Shown here: positions 1 through 11,390 of the stretch, piece by piece
Position numbering within the stretch: position 1 is the stretch's first letter
Layout: each line of letters begins with the position of its first letter
Source of the DNA: Sorex araneus
Lineage: Eukaryota; Chordata; Mammalia; Eulipotyphla; Soricidae
Length of the DNA stretch: 64,000 nt
Assembly (NCBI RefSeq): GCF_027595985.1
Contig: NC_073307.1
Location: forward strand, 36,026,234-36,090,233
Direction: 5' to 3'
Notes under the pieces: model-generated
The model's input: only the letters and a program-made list of their open reading frames with translations
What the model was told of the DNA's origin: nothing
Database searches by the model: none
Position numbers and translations under genes: made by a program

Positions 1-1040
1 AGCAATAATCTGGGATACTAGTCCCTGAGTATCACCTAGTATAAAATATGTATTTTTTACCTCAACCATTTCCACTGGAATTTAGAAGAGATTGGCAAAC
101 AATGATCTACAAATCAAATCTAATCCTTCATTTTTCCTAAATTCCACAACCCCAGAGTGCTATTTACACTTTAAATAGTTGGGCAGGGGGGTATCAAATG
201 AGTATTTTACAACACATATGGTTATAAAATTCAAGCTGCTGAGTTCACACAGAGTATTGGACTGGAACACAGCCAGTCATTCACTTACATATTGTCTACA
301 GCTGCTTGTGTGAGAGAGGTGGTGCAAGGGTGGTGACAGAGACCACATACTCCCACGTCTTCACACTGCCACTCAACACACCAAAAAGCTCAGAGATGCG
401 GTTATGACGTGAAAGCCTCTCAAATGGCACACATTTTTTGCCATACATTTACAACTTTTTATTACTAATGTATATTAATTGTGGGGAATAAAAGGGAAAC
501 TGTGATCTGTTGTGCTTTCAAGGCACAGTAGAATGTGGATTATTTTACTATGCAATTACGTCACAAAGCATAGCTTTTATTAAATGACACTTTTGTTGTG
601 CTAAAAGTACACAATTCATGTTGGCATTACCAAACTAAGCACTCATTTCAATCTCCCCAACTCAAAGGAAAGCAATAGTCAGAACAATTAGAAAAATGAG
701 GGAAATGAACAGCAGCTAACATCACAGTAGAATGCATTTTCACACCAAAATGAGAACAAGGGTGCAACCAAAGTGGCTCATTTGTTAACTGAGCGAAGAA
801 AGTTATTTACTAATGACAGATTAAAGATAATTAAATTTTGTACAATTGCAGAAGTCAGAAAGCGTGTCCAAAAAAAGTGGTTTTAGACCACTGGCATAGA
901 CAATTTCTAAAGACTGAAGAACATGTGAACAGTCAACTAAGACATCAAGCAATTAAAATGACTTTTCTTGACTTTTGATGGCTGTAGAGATGTCACCCAC
1001 ACTGCCCAGTTGCTGTTTACTGGAGAAGTCAATGCTGAGG

Positions 1041-1185
1041 GCCAAAGCAATAATATAGAGAGTAGTTTGCCTCATACACAGCTGACCCAGATTCAATCTT
1101 GTCCTTACATAGAGTCCCCTGAGCACAGAGCCAGGAATAAGCTTTGAACACAGCTGGGTGTCACCCCTAAACAAACAAAAAGTAA
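1041..1185 (+). repeat. SINE-A, diverged
   Basis: Recognisable by the order of a tRNA-like head remnant, ACCCAGATTCAATC in the box B position, AGTCCCCTGAGCACAGAG, CAGCTGGGTGTCACCCC and an ACAAACAAAAA tail. Box A is degraded, so this is an old copy. Confidence 0.75.
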
Positions 1186-1229
1186 GCCAATGATGAACTT
1201 GAATTGACTCAAGAATTAGTCTCTGACCA

Positions 1230-1430
1230 GAATGGCACACTAAGACAATAGAGGAGGGGAAAAGTGCATGATCTAGAGGCAGGCTAGCCGGCAAAAGGGA
1301 AACTGGGGACACTGGCTGAGGAAAATGGATACTGGTGAAGGGAGTGGTTTGGGAATACTGTATTCCTGAAACTTATAATAATGAGTAACTGCAATTCACA
1401 GTGGTTAAAAAATACGTTTTAAAAAGAATG
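1230..1430 (+). mobile_element. L1 3' UTR fragment
   Basis: Shares GGGAAACTGGGGACACTGG, a diverged 'GGATACTGGTGAAGGGA', an ACTGTAT...TGAAAC block and a CACAGTGGTTAAA end with the L1 3' UTR seen at 61681-62167. 5'-truncated and diverged. Confidence 0.65.
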
Positions 1431-1516
1431 ACAGTGCTCATAAAAAAACAAAAGAATTAATCTCTGATGGTGTTCACTGAAACAACCACAAGGAGTAATT
1501 TTACTAAGAGCTTGAG

Positions 1517-1705
1517 AGCTGGGGAGAGAGCTCAAAGGCTGAGAGCACATACTTTGCCCGAGAGGAACTGAGTTTTACTCCCAACATCAAAGAGTCCCCA
1601 GAGAACAGCCAAGGAGCAACACCTGAGCTCCAAACCTGGAGTTTCTCCTGAAGCACTGTGGCAGGAGATGAGGAAGAAAACCAAATAAAAACCAAAACAA
1701 AAGGG
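1517..1705 (+). repeat. Old tRNA-type SINE
   Basis: Starts GCTGGGGAGAGAGCTCAAAG, contains GAGCACATACTTTGCC and ends in an AATAAAAACCAAAAC tail. Similar to the copies at 8699 and 14222, apparently an older head-sharing family. Family name unknown to me. Confidence 0.55.
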
Positions 1706-2729
1706 ATCTGACAAAACACTAATTCAGTAAAAAGTCAAGTGGAAGTGCCAAGATGTGTTGCAACAAGTGTACAAGTAGATGTGTGAAGCATAGAAAAGCA
1801 CATAAACAAACTTAAAAAGCTTATGAAAATATGCTTTTGCTTAAACTCAATGGTTAGACATATCTATATACGAGCAGAGAGATGGAGAAAAATATTTCCA
1901 TCTGTATTGCTGGATTTCACTCACTCAATTTTAATCAACACTTTCATTTTGTCAGAAAAAGAGACTAAATTCTTAACTTGCCTGATAACAGTTTTCGATG
2001 GCAGTGGTGAAATTTTATTAGAATCACTTAGCTCAGGACCAGGAAAATTTGTTTTCTAAATAAGAATCAAATTCACCCACTACTAACAATCACTAAATGG
2101 TACTGAATTTGTTATTGCTGCAGATTTGACAAAATTCATAATAAATGTTCACTTACAGATGTAAGACAAAACACTTACTACATAAGGCATAGTGTTAATA
2201 TAATGTATAAAACATACATTATGTCAAATAACATTTCAAGGACAAAAACTGTCAAGTTGACTTACACACAACCCAAGCAGCTGAAAGTTTTAAAAAAACA
2301 GCAAGATCTCTATTTTCATACAAGTTTACAGTGAATATAATTTCAAAAATCATCTACCATTCCAATATACTTGTGGATTTCATTGCAAAGGAAACTTCAT
2401 ATTTCAAAATCCACTGAGGTGTACAATTGAGGAACCACCACCTAAACTTAATAGAAATGGAATAACCTGCAATGTAAATTATGCCAAAAAAGTAAATATC
2501 AAAGGTAGAATTTAATGAAATTATTCTATAGCTACCTACCAAACAATATGTAAAACTAAAACCATACAACTGAGGACTGATACATTACAGAGTACTTGAA
2601 GACATTTCAAAGATGAAACACATAAAATTGCATTATGAACCAGCAAACCACACATGAATATTTGCAGCGGATTTCAAACTTCAATTAATTATTAACCCTT
2701 CAAAATAATTCAATAATCGGTACTCATAT

Positions 2730-2908
2730 GGGGATGAAGTGATAGCACAGCGGGTAGGGAGTTTGCCTTGCACGAGGCCAACCCGGGTTCGATTCCCAGC
2801 ATCCCATTGGTCCCCTGAGCATCGCCAGGAGTAACTTCTAAGTGCAAAGCCAGGAGTGACCCCTGTGCATCACTAGGTGTGACCCAAAAAGCCAAAAGAA
2901 AAAAAAAA
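2730..2908 (+). repeat. SINE-A with TSD
   Basis: Good box A (ATAGCACAGCGGGTAGGG) and box B (GGGTTCGATTCC), body and A-rich tail complete. Flanked by imperfect 10-bp TSDs GGTACTCATA (2719-2728) and GGTACTCAAA (2910-2919). Confidence 0.9.
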
Positions 2909-3167
2909 TGGTACTCAAATTAAAAAAAAAAAAAAAAACAGTATCTGAATGCTATATTTTGCACTTTAGCAACTAGAAACCTGTGAAAATGTATTCTCTT
3001 TTTCATTATACAAGATATAAATAAACATAAATTTTGCTTTTTTTACCCACAAATCCAAAAAAGGTTTGCTAGCCCCTACTCTAGAGCAGTATAGAGGGAA
3101 TGGGGGTTGGGGTGAGTATCTAAGAAGTAAAATCACAATATGCTAAAAATCACTAGTAAATAATTAT

Positions 3168-3343
3168 CCCTTTTAAGGGACAGAGCAATATTAAAGAGGC
3201 TGAGCGCTTGCCTTTCACAGCTGACCCTGGTTTAATCCCTGACACTCCATATGGTCCCCTGAGCTCTGCCAGGAGTGATCCCTGAACACACAACCAGGAG
3301 TAAGCCCTGAGCACCACTGGGTGTGGTCCAAAAACAATAAAAA
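3168..3343 (+). repeat. SINE-A, diverged, with TSD
   Basis: Head is degraded (CAGAGCAATATTAAAGAGG) but the body CTCCATATGGTCCCCTGAGC and the tail end GGGTGTGGTCC are clear. TSD AAATAATTAT at 3158-3167 and 3344-3353. Confidence 0.8.
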
Positions 3344-3539
3344 AAATAATTATACCTTCCTAAAAAAAAAAAAATTTCATACTGTGACATTATTACTGAT
3401 TATAATCCTTTCTTTGGGTATGTCTATCTACAGGGCTTATAATAGGACAACAAAATATAGGTCTGTGGAGTTAGAAGGACAAGAAACTAGTTATCCTGAA
3501 CAATAGCAAAGCTTTATATTCCATTTACTAGTAAATTGT

Positions 3540-3736
3540 CACTGTCACTGTCATCCCGTTGCTCATCGATTTGTTTGAGCGGGCAGCGGTTGGGCGTTCA
3601 CCTTTCACTCAGCTGACCCGAGTTCGATTCCTCCGCCCCTCTGAGAGCCCGGAAAGCTACCGAGAGTATTTCGACCATGCGGCAGAGCCTGGCAAGCTAC
3701 CAGTGCGTATTGGATATGCCAAAAACAGTAACAGTA
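3540..3736. repeat. SINE-B with internal inversion (twin-priming-like)
   Basis: 3540-3585 is the SINE-B tail in reverse complement (CACTGTCATCCCGTTGCTCA, then GAGCGGGCA). 3584-3736 is the head and body in plus orientation (TTCGATTCCTCCGCCCC, GAGAGCCCGG, GATATGCCAAAAACAGTAAC). One 13-bp TSD, ACTAGTAAATTGT at 3527-3539 and 3737-3749, encloses both parts, so this is one insertion event. Confidence 0.85.
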
Positions 3737-3992
3737 ACTAGTAAATTGTAAGAGAAAATTTATATTAAACACTACTAACCTAATAACACCACTAAAAACC
3801 TAAAACATGTTTTTAGAATAACATCAATATATTTTAACCTGAGTTTAAACATTTTTCAAGTGTATCCATTCAAGCAAATAAGTGATAAGTGAATTCTAAT
3901 AATAAATTACAAATAATAAATTATAAATCTCATAAATTTATAAAAGTCTCTGAAGAAGCAGTAACCGCTTTCTAATTTAGAATTTTGCCTAC

Positions 3993-4155
3993 TGAATCAG
4001 GAAGATAGCGCAATGGGCCGGAACACACATTGTGCACGCACGAGCCCTAGGTTTGCCTCACAGCACCATAGAGTCCCCTGCACATGCTGGGAATGAACCC
4101 CCAGTACCAAGTTCATCATCATCCCAAGCACCACTGGGAGTGATCCTCAAAACTG
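3993..4155 (+). repeat. SINE-A-like, old
   Basis: Retains GGAAGATAGCGCAATGGG at the head, ATAGAGTCCCCTGCACATGC and CAAGCACCACTGGGAGTGAT. Heavily diverged and with an extra ~25 bp in the body. Confidence 0.6.
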
Positions 4156-5189
4156 GATTTATCTTTGCACTCTATTCTATTTTCTCACATCATGATAGAT
4201 ATGATTAGGTATGAACCTTCATCTGCACGTTATCTAGTACTGCTCCTTCTGATAACAATATACTTACTTGGTTCCTTTTGGATAACATCCTTTCCTGCCT
4301 CATTTCTCAATCCACTATATCCTTGGAAAATGGACCCATGACTCATAGTTGTTGAGAAAGCAGCTTCCCACTGGATATAGTAAATGGCTCAGGGGAAGAC
4401 ATGTGAACCAAGGGAAGAATAAAATGTCATTCTAAGGATTTTGCGGAACTGCTGAAATGATCCGTTGCTTTTGCTAAGGTTACAAAGATGACAGAAATCT
4501 GAAGCTGCTGGGTGCCAGTTTCCCTGCTAATGAAAACAAGTTAGAAGGCAAAAGACATAGAGAAAAAGTTTAAAAAAAAAAAAAAACTATACAATCATTT
4601 AGAATGGATTTAAGCCTTTTCTAGACAGGGTCTTTGAACTATGTTTTATCTCCAAATATTTCTATTATTTATGAATCCTGGTATTTCACACACTATTCAT
4701 GGGTTTGGTGTCTTTTACTCTGCCTTGTCTTGAGTATTTTAGTAAGCAGAGCACCATTAATATCATTTCAGAGAATCCCTTAAAGCACCAAGCACAATGA
4801 TAAAAACATTCTATCACAGATCAATTAATGCTCTCCACTGAAATAATTTTAAGTTTATTCACTTAAAATTGCATTAATGCTTCATTTTTATGGAAATAAT
4901 AGCAATGTTCCATTTAAAAATTATGAAATGGTTTATCTCCCTTGGTTTATTTACTCACGAAATTGTTTAGAATAATGAAAAAAAAATTAACTTTCATTTA
5001 AAATAGTTTAGACATCTTCCTTGTCTGTTCTCTTCACAACTGGGTTCCAAGAAAGCGAAATAAAAACAAAAACAAATCCTCCTTACTTCCACTTCTCACA
5101 TATATTAAACTATGACTAAATTTTTAACAATCCTATCTGAAATTAGTGAGTGCCATCATTTACCCGTGATTAGAGGAAAGGGGAAAGAG

Positions 5190-7567
5190 CATGTTTAAAA
5201 AAACTACCTTTATTTTTATTTCTTTTTCAGTTACATACTTTTAAACAGGGATGTTTCATTATTCAGACATTCAGGCAATGTTGACTTCATTAGTGTTGAC
5301 AGAAAAGAAGCATAAAAATGCAAAACATTGTTGGCTTAACCTGAACATACCTGCATTACCTATTATTGACCAGTTTGTGTTGCCAATAGACTTATTCCTT
5401 GGCATTAAAATGGAGCACTTAAAAATATTGCTAAAAAGCAAATGTCTACACACTGGTCTTTGCAGCAAATAAGGGTATTTATACTTTTAAAATATTTTAA
5501 GTCCATAATTGAATTAATATACACACCTTCTTATGTATAAGGAGTTCAGATCATATAAACACTGTACAGTCCAAAAACCCTACTGAGAATAAAACTAAAT
5601 CGGCTTATGATAAGAAATACAGATATCGCATGTATTTACAAATATCATAGACACACAAATTTGGTCAAATACTGTAAAGAAAGAAGTGGTTTCACATTAT
5701 AATGGCCAAAACATCCATCTACCTTGCTCAAAGCAAACAAAAATAAAAACTCAGTATGTGACTCCTGTAGTTTAAGACATTATGACAGTATACAAATAGA
5801 ATGAAACTGCTGACCAAATTATACAGCAAATGTTTTCTAGGCTAAGTGTAGGTCATTAAAATCAAGAACTTAAAAAGGTAATTCATAGGATTCAGAGCAA
5901 CAATGGAAAACAATGTCTTGATTAGCAATATTTGTATGGGTGCCTAATTCATCAAAAACAATGAAACTTTTGGCTAATAAGAAAAATAAGTTACAAAGTA
6001 CAATTAAATCCCTGTAGATGAAATAATGAAGTCAAAAAATGTAGATTTAATTATACATTTTAAATGTTACCTTGAGACAATAAAAATAAATAAGCCTGCC
6101 TAGGGGCAGGCACTGAAAGATAAAGGGGCTGTGTGGAAGGCCTTAAGTTACAAGTTTACAAATGAAAGGTGACTATGAGACCATCTTTCTAGCCAGTCAT
6201 TTTGTTTTAACTCTTCTGGAAGATTCTGGCTAGTCTAATGTGGCAAAAGCACACCTGTGTCTGTATGGCTTAAAACAAAGCATACTTGAAAAGTGGAATG
6301 GGTTTCTTTTTTCTTTTTTTTTTCTTTTTATTTTTTACAAAACCGTTACTTGTTCATATACAGGCACTTCAAAAGACTATGGAGGCAAAGCACCTGACCC
6401 ATTCTCTCCAAGATAATTTTCAATCATCAAAATTATGCTAAAAAGTAGAAAAATTCCAGAGAACCAGCAAAGTTGAATACAAGAGACTATTGTGCAGAGG
6501 GCAATAGAGTGACCCAGTTTTTATTGCTGGGGTGGGGGTGGGGGTCTATTTTTTTTTTTTATCAAAGAGCAAATCATTAATAAACAGACACCATTGCATG
6601 GCACATCCAAAGTTTTCTGCTGAGGAAAGTATGTAATCATTCTGCAGTAGGTTTCTGGGGGATCTCCTTAGACTTAACTTATACATTGCAATGAGATTCA
6701 CATTTATTTCTTCTCCTTAGTGTATTGTTTTTAAAAACTCCAACATATCTCAATTTCTCAAAGTATTCATTTCTTGCTGTCTAACATACATTATTATCTG
6801 GAAGCATAAAGTTACATTATACAAATATTTTGCATTTTTAAAAATAAGCGCTTTTGCCACTTCGGCAACACTGTACTTCACATAGTGGTGCAACAAAAGC
6901 AGAGCTCACTAGCTACCACACTACATGTGATTGGTTTTACCACCTACCATCTGCCGAACCCATAGAACTTTGTCCTAAGTACCTCTGGGCAGTGACTGTA
7001 CCATGATTTCACAGAGATAATGTTAATATGACTCATGAATAGCAGTACCATCAGTAATACTGAAATCAATGCAGATGTCACAGTCAGATAGAAGCTTCTC
7101 AACGAATAACCTCTTAAATGTTTGGGCAACTCATGTTTTCTCTGATGTGTTACCCCCCACTGAGGAGAAAACTCCTCTTTGATTATGCTCTTGCTGAAGT
7201 TATAAAAGAACCAGATTAGGTATAGAACTGGTTGACACAACGTTATTGTACTGCTTTCTACAACAGAAGGAGAGCTTCTGAAAAATGTTTTCTAAACTGT
7301 ATTCATCAATACCACCTCATTGGTCCGTTCCATTTACTGATGGGCAAAGCACTCACGTTTTGACAAAACTTTAAAGCTTCCATGAAAGTTAAATTAAGGG
7401 GTGGGGGGAATGAATGTAAGACAACCACAAAATGAAGTATGAAAGTATGATATTTTTGTTTCTGAGTGAGTCCTTGAAAATACATGTGGTCACTACAGAG
7501 ATGATATTAATCACAAGACAGCAGATGAACACGTAAGAAACTCCCCATGGTCTGTCTGTGTCCAGAG
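5190..7567 (-). other. CSNK1G3: CSNK1G3 3' untranslated region (left end proposed)
   Basis: AT-rich sequence continuing from the stop codon without a recognisable SINE or L1 copy for about 2.4 kb, in contrast to the repeat-packed introns, which suggests constraint. Short ORFs here (for example at 6944-7240) do not look coding. Candidate AATAAA signals on the minus strand lie at 6703-6708, 6520-6525, 6327-6332 and, as a tandem pair, 5209-5220. The last pair is chosen because its distance from the stop fits my rough memory of the human transcript length. Shorter alternative 3' ends are possible. Confidence 0.5.
5209..5220 (-). terminator. Tandem AATAAA polyadenylation signals (proposed)
   Basis: Read on the minus strand these 12 bases are two back-to-back AATAAA hexamers, followed by a U-rich then C/U-rich stretch (ending near 5170) that could serve as the downstream element. 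Cleavage would fall around 5185-5200. An A-rich context makes chance occurrence possible. Confidence 0.45.
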
Positions 7568-7622
7568 TCATTTGTGGCGCTGTATGGTTTTCCTTTTCCT
7601 TCGTTTGAAAAAACAGCAGCAC
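7568..7622 (-). CDS. CSNK1G3: CSNK1G3 last coding segment with membrane anchor and stop
   Basis: Acceptor tctgcag; the first G completes the split Lys (or Trp) codon, then CCCFFKRRKRKTIQRHK and TGA at 7570-7568. The Cys cluster beside a basic stretch is the known CK1-gamma C-terminal anchor: the cysteines are S-palmitoylated and hold the kinase at the plasma membrane, where it can act on LRP6. The exon continues as 3' UTR to the left. Confidence 0.95.
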
Positions 7623-7989
7623 CTGCAGATGGAGAAAAGTATTATTTTTACATAAAAGTAGAAAACTCACAAAGTAAGGTTGAATCTATCACAGTTATTT
7701 AAATGATCATAAAAAGCAACAGGCTAGAGTGCAAGAAAAAGCAGACATGCCAAGGAAGCGCATATATTAGTGAAACTATAGCAGAGTGCTAACTACTGTT
7801 TTATAATGTGCCTCCTGGGAATAGAAAGGCATTCTATCAACATTAAAGAAAAACAAAGCTACTAAACCGAAAAGGTTTCTTGCACCAAGACTCAGAAGCT
7901 ACAGAGCTCTGAATCCTAATCTACCACATTTATTATGGTGATCATAAAACTCTGGCAATGACATACTTTCGAAAATTTGATTTTATTTT

Positions 7990-8087
7990 AGGTGGCCCTA
8001 TGGTGTGGGGGTTTACACTTGATAGTGCTCAAGGCTCACTCCTTGGGCGACTATGCAGTGCTAACCCCTGTACTATCTCTCCAGCCT
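7990..8087 (-). repeat. SINE-A-like, old, truncated
   Basis: Reverse complement of the head is seen as GTACTATCTCTCCAGCC at the right end, and GTGCTCAAGGCTCACTCC marks the body. Middle part missing. Confidence 0.55.
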
Positions 8088-8358
8088 TCAATTTTATTTT
8101 TCCATAGGAGCCACCCAATTATTATTTGGAGACCCAGGGGCCATCGCCCAAGATGCTCGGCCTAGTGGTGCAGGCCAAAGAGTTACGAGTTGGGTCAAGT
8201 TGCTGGTTGAGCCCTGTGGTGTCAGCCCATCCTGGTGGTGGTGCCTGGGGACCATGGGGACCAAGCAGTGACAGCAACCACATTCAACTTTGAGTTACCT
8301 CAAAGCACTGGCAGATTTTTTTAAAAGTTCATCTTAGTTGTTCTGTTTCTTCCTTCCT

Positions 8359-8385
8359 GATATATATATATATATATATATATAT
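8359..8385. repeat. (AT)n microsatellite
   Basis: About 13 uninterrupted AT units following a pyrimidine-rich stretch. Confidence 0.95.
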
Positions 8386-8698
8386 GACTGTTAAAACCAC
8401 TGTCAGAAAAATAATAATGATTCTAAATAGTTTTTTTTTCCTTCATTAAGAACTAGATAAGATCCCCAAAGCAGATAAATCCAAAATTACTTCTTCAATA
8501 AATGTTCCCACCCTTTTTACAAACTGGAAGAGCAAAAATACCTGAACCAGAACAAAAATGTCAAGGTCAGCACTTCTTCACTCTTTAAGGATTAAAGAGG
8601 TTATGCTTACCATAATTTATCTTTAGGTAAAAATTATGCTTAGTATTTAAAATCGCATAATCAAAGTGATCCAGTTTTGTAACTAAAATCCGATGCAG

Positions 8699-8840
8699 GA
8701 GGCTGGGGAAATGGCTCAAAGGGCCAGCGAAGCACATGCTCACCGGGTTCAACCCCTGGCAACCAGGGTCCCTGGGAACCCACAAGCACTATGCAGGGAG
8801 TAGCCCTGCATGGTACCACAAGCTACAGCCCCCAAATACA
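8699..8840 (+). repeat. Old tRNA-type SINE
   Basis: GAGGCTGGGGAAATGGCTCA head, CACCGGGTTCAACCCCTGGC in the box B position, then a body ending in ACCACAAGCTACAGCCCCC. Same old group as 1517-1705. Confidence 0.6.
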
Positions 8841-9916
8841 CAGAATCAGCAACAAAAGGCAGATTCAGGTTAAGTCAATAAAAAATATATACTGAATTTT
8901 ATTCCTAGGTAAAAATAAATAAATAAGTAACACTTATGTTCCTGAGAGCCCTTATATTTCTCAAGTACATTCTCATGAGAATATGCCACACAGACAATAT
9001 AAACAGAGCCTATGTCAGTAAGAAGTAAGGCTGGTGCAAAGCGTGACGTAAGAATCACTGATGAATGAGACAGCTCAAGATTTGGCATCCCTTTCAATGA
9101 AGGCCTGATTTTTCTCCTTTCATATCAAAAGAAAGACATGCTATTTGCATATAAATATCTCAAACACATCTAGAGAAACCCCAATTTTTTGCCACTGAAT
9201 TCTGATGTATGATGTGTTGTGATGTCAATGTGCAAATCACCTTTTCTAATAAAAGGCCGACTTAGTACTTGATAATTCTATCAACAAAAGTCTGCATACT
9301 CAGTGATTACAATTAATATGATTTCATAAATATATTACTGTAAGTATAGCCCATCTTCATAAAAGGATATTAATTTAATATTTTCAGCGAAGCACGAAAG
9401 AGACCATGCAGCTTCATACAGATAAAAGTTATTAAAAAAAATTCTAGGTGTTTTATAATGTGTTTTATAATTTTTTGTGAAATGCCAATAGGAACCCATA
9501 TAGATTATACAATCTACCTATATTATCTTTAGTCAAAGATTATTTCAGGTCATCTATAGTAATTTATGCCAGTTAAAAAATTACTAAGGGACATTCAAAA
9601 CTAAATTACACATCTGCATTTTAAAGTACAATCAGCACATAATGATTAGACCATGTAATGTAAATTCAAAACTGGATCTGCTGATAAGATTCAACTAAAA
9701 ATATATGCCATCATCAGTCTTTAAGAATCCTATTTCACCAAGGTGACTATAAGAACGGAAATAAATGACACAATCAAGGACCTTGAAAAAAGTTATACCA
9801 TTGACTTCAGTTACAAAAGATTTTTCCTGGAGGTAGAATAACAAGGGAAAATTATTTTTAACTATCAGCTACCCATTACTTTTTAAAATCCATAAATTTT
9901 TTAAAAAAGTTCGACA

Positions 9917-10080
9917 GGGCCAGAGCGATAGCACAGCGGGTAGGGCGTTTGTCTTGCACGCGGTCGACCCGGGTTCGATCCCCGGCATCCCATATGGTCC
10001 CCCAAGCACCGCCAGGAGTAATTCCTGAGTGCAAAGCCAGGAGTAACCCCTGAGCATTGCTTGCTGGGTGTGACCCAAAA

Positions 10081-10115
<35 letters not shown>
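9917..10115 (+). repeat. SINE-A, near consensus
   Basis: Intact box A (ATAGCACAGCGGGTAGGGC) and box B (GGGTTCGATCCCCGG), full body and an uninterrupted ~32-A tail. The pure tail and few changes relative to the copies at 32646 and 49103 mark it as a recent insertion. A 4-bp TTGC duplication sits near the end of the body. Confidence 0.92.
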
Positions 10116-10118
<3 letters not shown>

Positions 10119-10160
10119 CAAGACATTACTAAGAAAAACATTGTTTTCAGAATAACCTAC

Positions 10161-10310
10161 TGGAGGTGGCTACCTAGTATTCAGCCAACCTGGATTCAAT
10201 CGCTAGTACCCCATGTGGTTCCCTGAGCCCCATTAGGAGGATCCCTGAGCACAGAAGGAAGAGTATGCCCTAAGCACTGCCACATGTGACCAAAAAAAAA
10301 AAAAAAAAAA
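10161..10310 (+). repeat. SINE-A, 5' truncated, diverged
   Basis: Begins inside the head near the box A region; box B is GGATTCAATCGC, body TGGTTCCCTGAGCCCC, tail A18. It lies only 45 bp from the copy at 9917-10115. Confidence 0.75.
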
Positions 10311-11221
10311 GGAATTGGGTTTTTCTGGCAATCAAGTAGTAAAGTTAGCCTTCCAGAGTTCATATACTAAAAAAACATATAACCTTAAAAAAAAAAAGAA
10401 TAACCTATCGTTAAAGAACTGAAAAACATAGTCTGGGGTAGAAGGATACTGGCAACTTTGTTGGTGGAACAGAATCTCTAAAATATATGAATAGTCATAT
10501 AAATCAAAGTTTACCTCATAAAGATGTAGAAATTTAGGTACCAGTGTGATAGTATAGAACGCAGGGCTTCTATACTGGCCTATAGAAAACCTATACATTT
10601 GCCCTGCATGTGGCTACTTCTAAGTAGAAACTTATTACCTGCTCAGTATAGTTTTATTAATAATGTACACTGTTTTTAAAAAGTCATTTGTCTTTAAACT
10701 CAAAAAAACATTCTTTTAAAATTTTCTACTTTGTTTTATGGTACAAGTAACAAGCCTTTTGGAATGGAAAATGTTCTCATGAAAAAATTCAAGTTTCAGA
10801 TATGTTGCCTTGTATTAGCAATTTACCTTGCCCAACTTTGTCCAGTACCATTAACTGCTTTCAATTCTAAAAACTGAGTTCCTCCCATTTCTTAATTTTT
10901 CCCACAATTATGTTCTTTTCGACACAGAATCAGTGAAAGTATTTGATACCAAAAAAGACTTTTAAATGGATTATAATCATATAAGCCTCTTAAACTCGAA
11001 GCAATTGATAAAAGACATCTATTTTCCAAAACTAAACTCCACAAAATAAAGTGTGTGTATGCCCTTTAGAATTGCGAAAATACAACTGGCATACTACTAA
11101 ATTATCACCAGAGGGCAGCATTGCTTTAGCCACTATGATTCATCCAGCAACAAGATGCTCTCAAATACCTAAAAACTGACACCAGAGAAAATTAGTATTT
11201 AACCTTGTAGATTATTTCTGA

Positions 11222-11390
11222 CTGGACTAGAGCAACAGCACAGTGAGTAGAACATTTGCCTTGCACATGGCCGACCTGGGTTCGATTCCTCCATCCCTCT
11301 CGGAGAGCCTGGCAAGCTACCCATGGCGTATTTGATATGCCAAAACCAGTAATAAGTCTCAACAATGGAGACGTTACTGGTACCCGCTCG
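11222..11390 (+). repeat. SINE-B with 13-bp TSD
   Basis: tRNA head (AGCAACAGCACAGTGAGTAG; GGGTTCGATTCC), then the B-type body GAGAGCCTGGCAAGCTACCC, GATATGCCAAAACC, ACAATGGAGACG, TACCCGCTCGAG; the GACAG tail is absent. Perfect TSD AGATTATTTCTGA at 11209-11221 and 11391-11403. Confidence 0.9.

Larger units (their letters stand above)
1..5189. other. Downstream flank of CSNK1G3, no gene seen
   Basis: AT-rich flanking DNA beyond the proposed poly(A) site. It holds several SINEs and one L1 3' fragment, listed separately, and otherwise shows no ORF, splice-like structure or conserved motif that I can support. Stretches 1-1040, 1705-2718 and 4155-5189 contain nothing recognisable. Confidence 0.6.

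Noticed and set aside
6944..7240. 98-codon minus-strand ORF in the 3' UTR as a coding gene
   Set aside because: It lies downstream of the CSNK1G3 stop in the same transcript, has no family similarity, and the preceding reading frame is closed.
9917..10010. tRNA gene, from box A and box B matches (also in the other SINE heads)
   Set aside because: The head is followed by a SINE body and poly(A), it recurs many times in both orientations, and there is no acceptor-stem pairing or anticodon arm that I can support. These are tRNA-derived SINEs.
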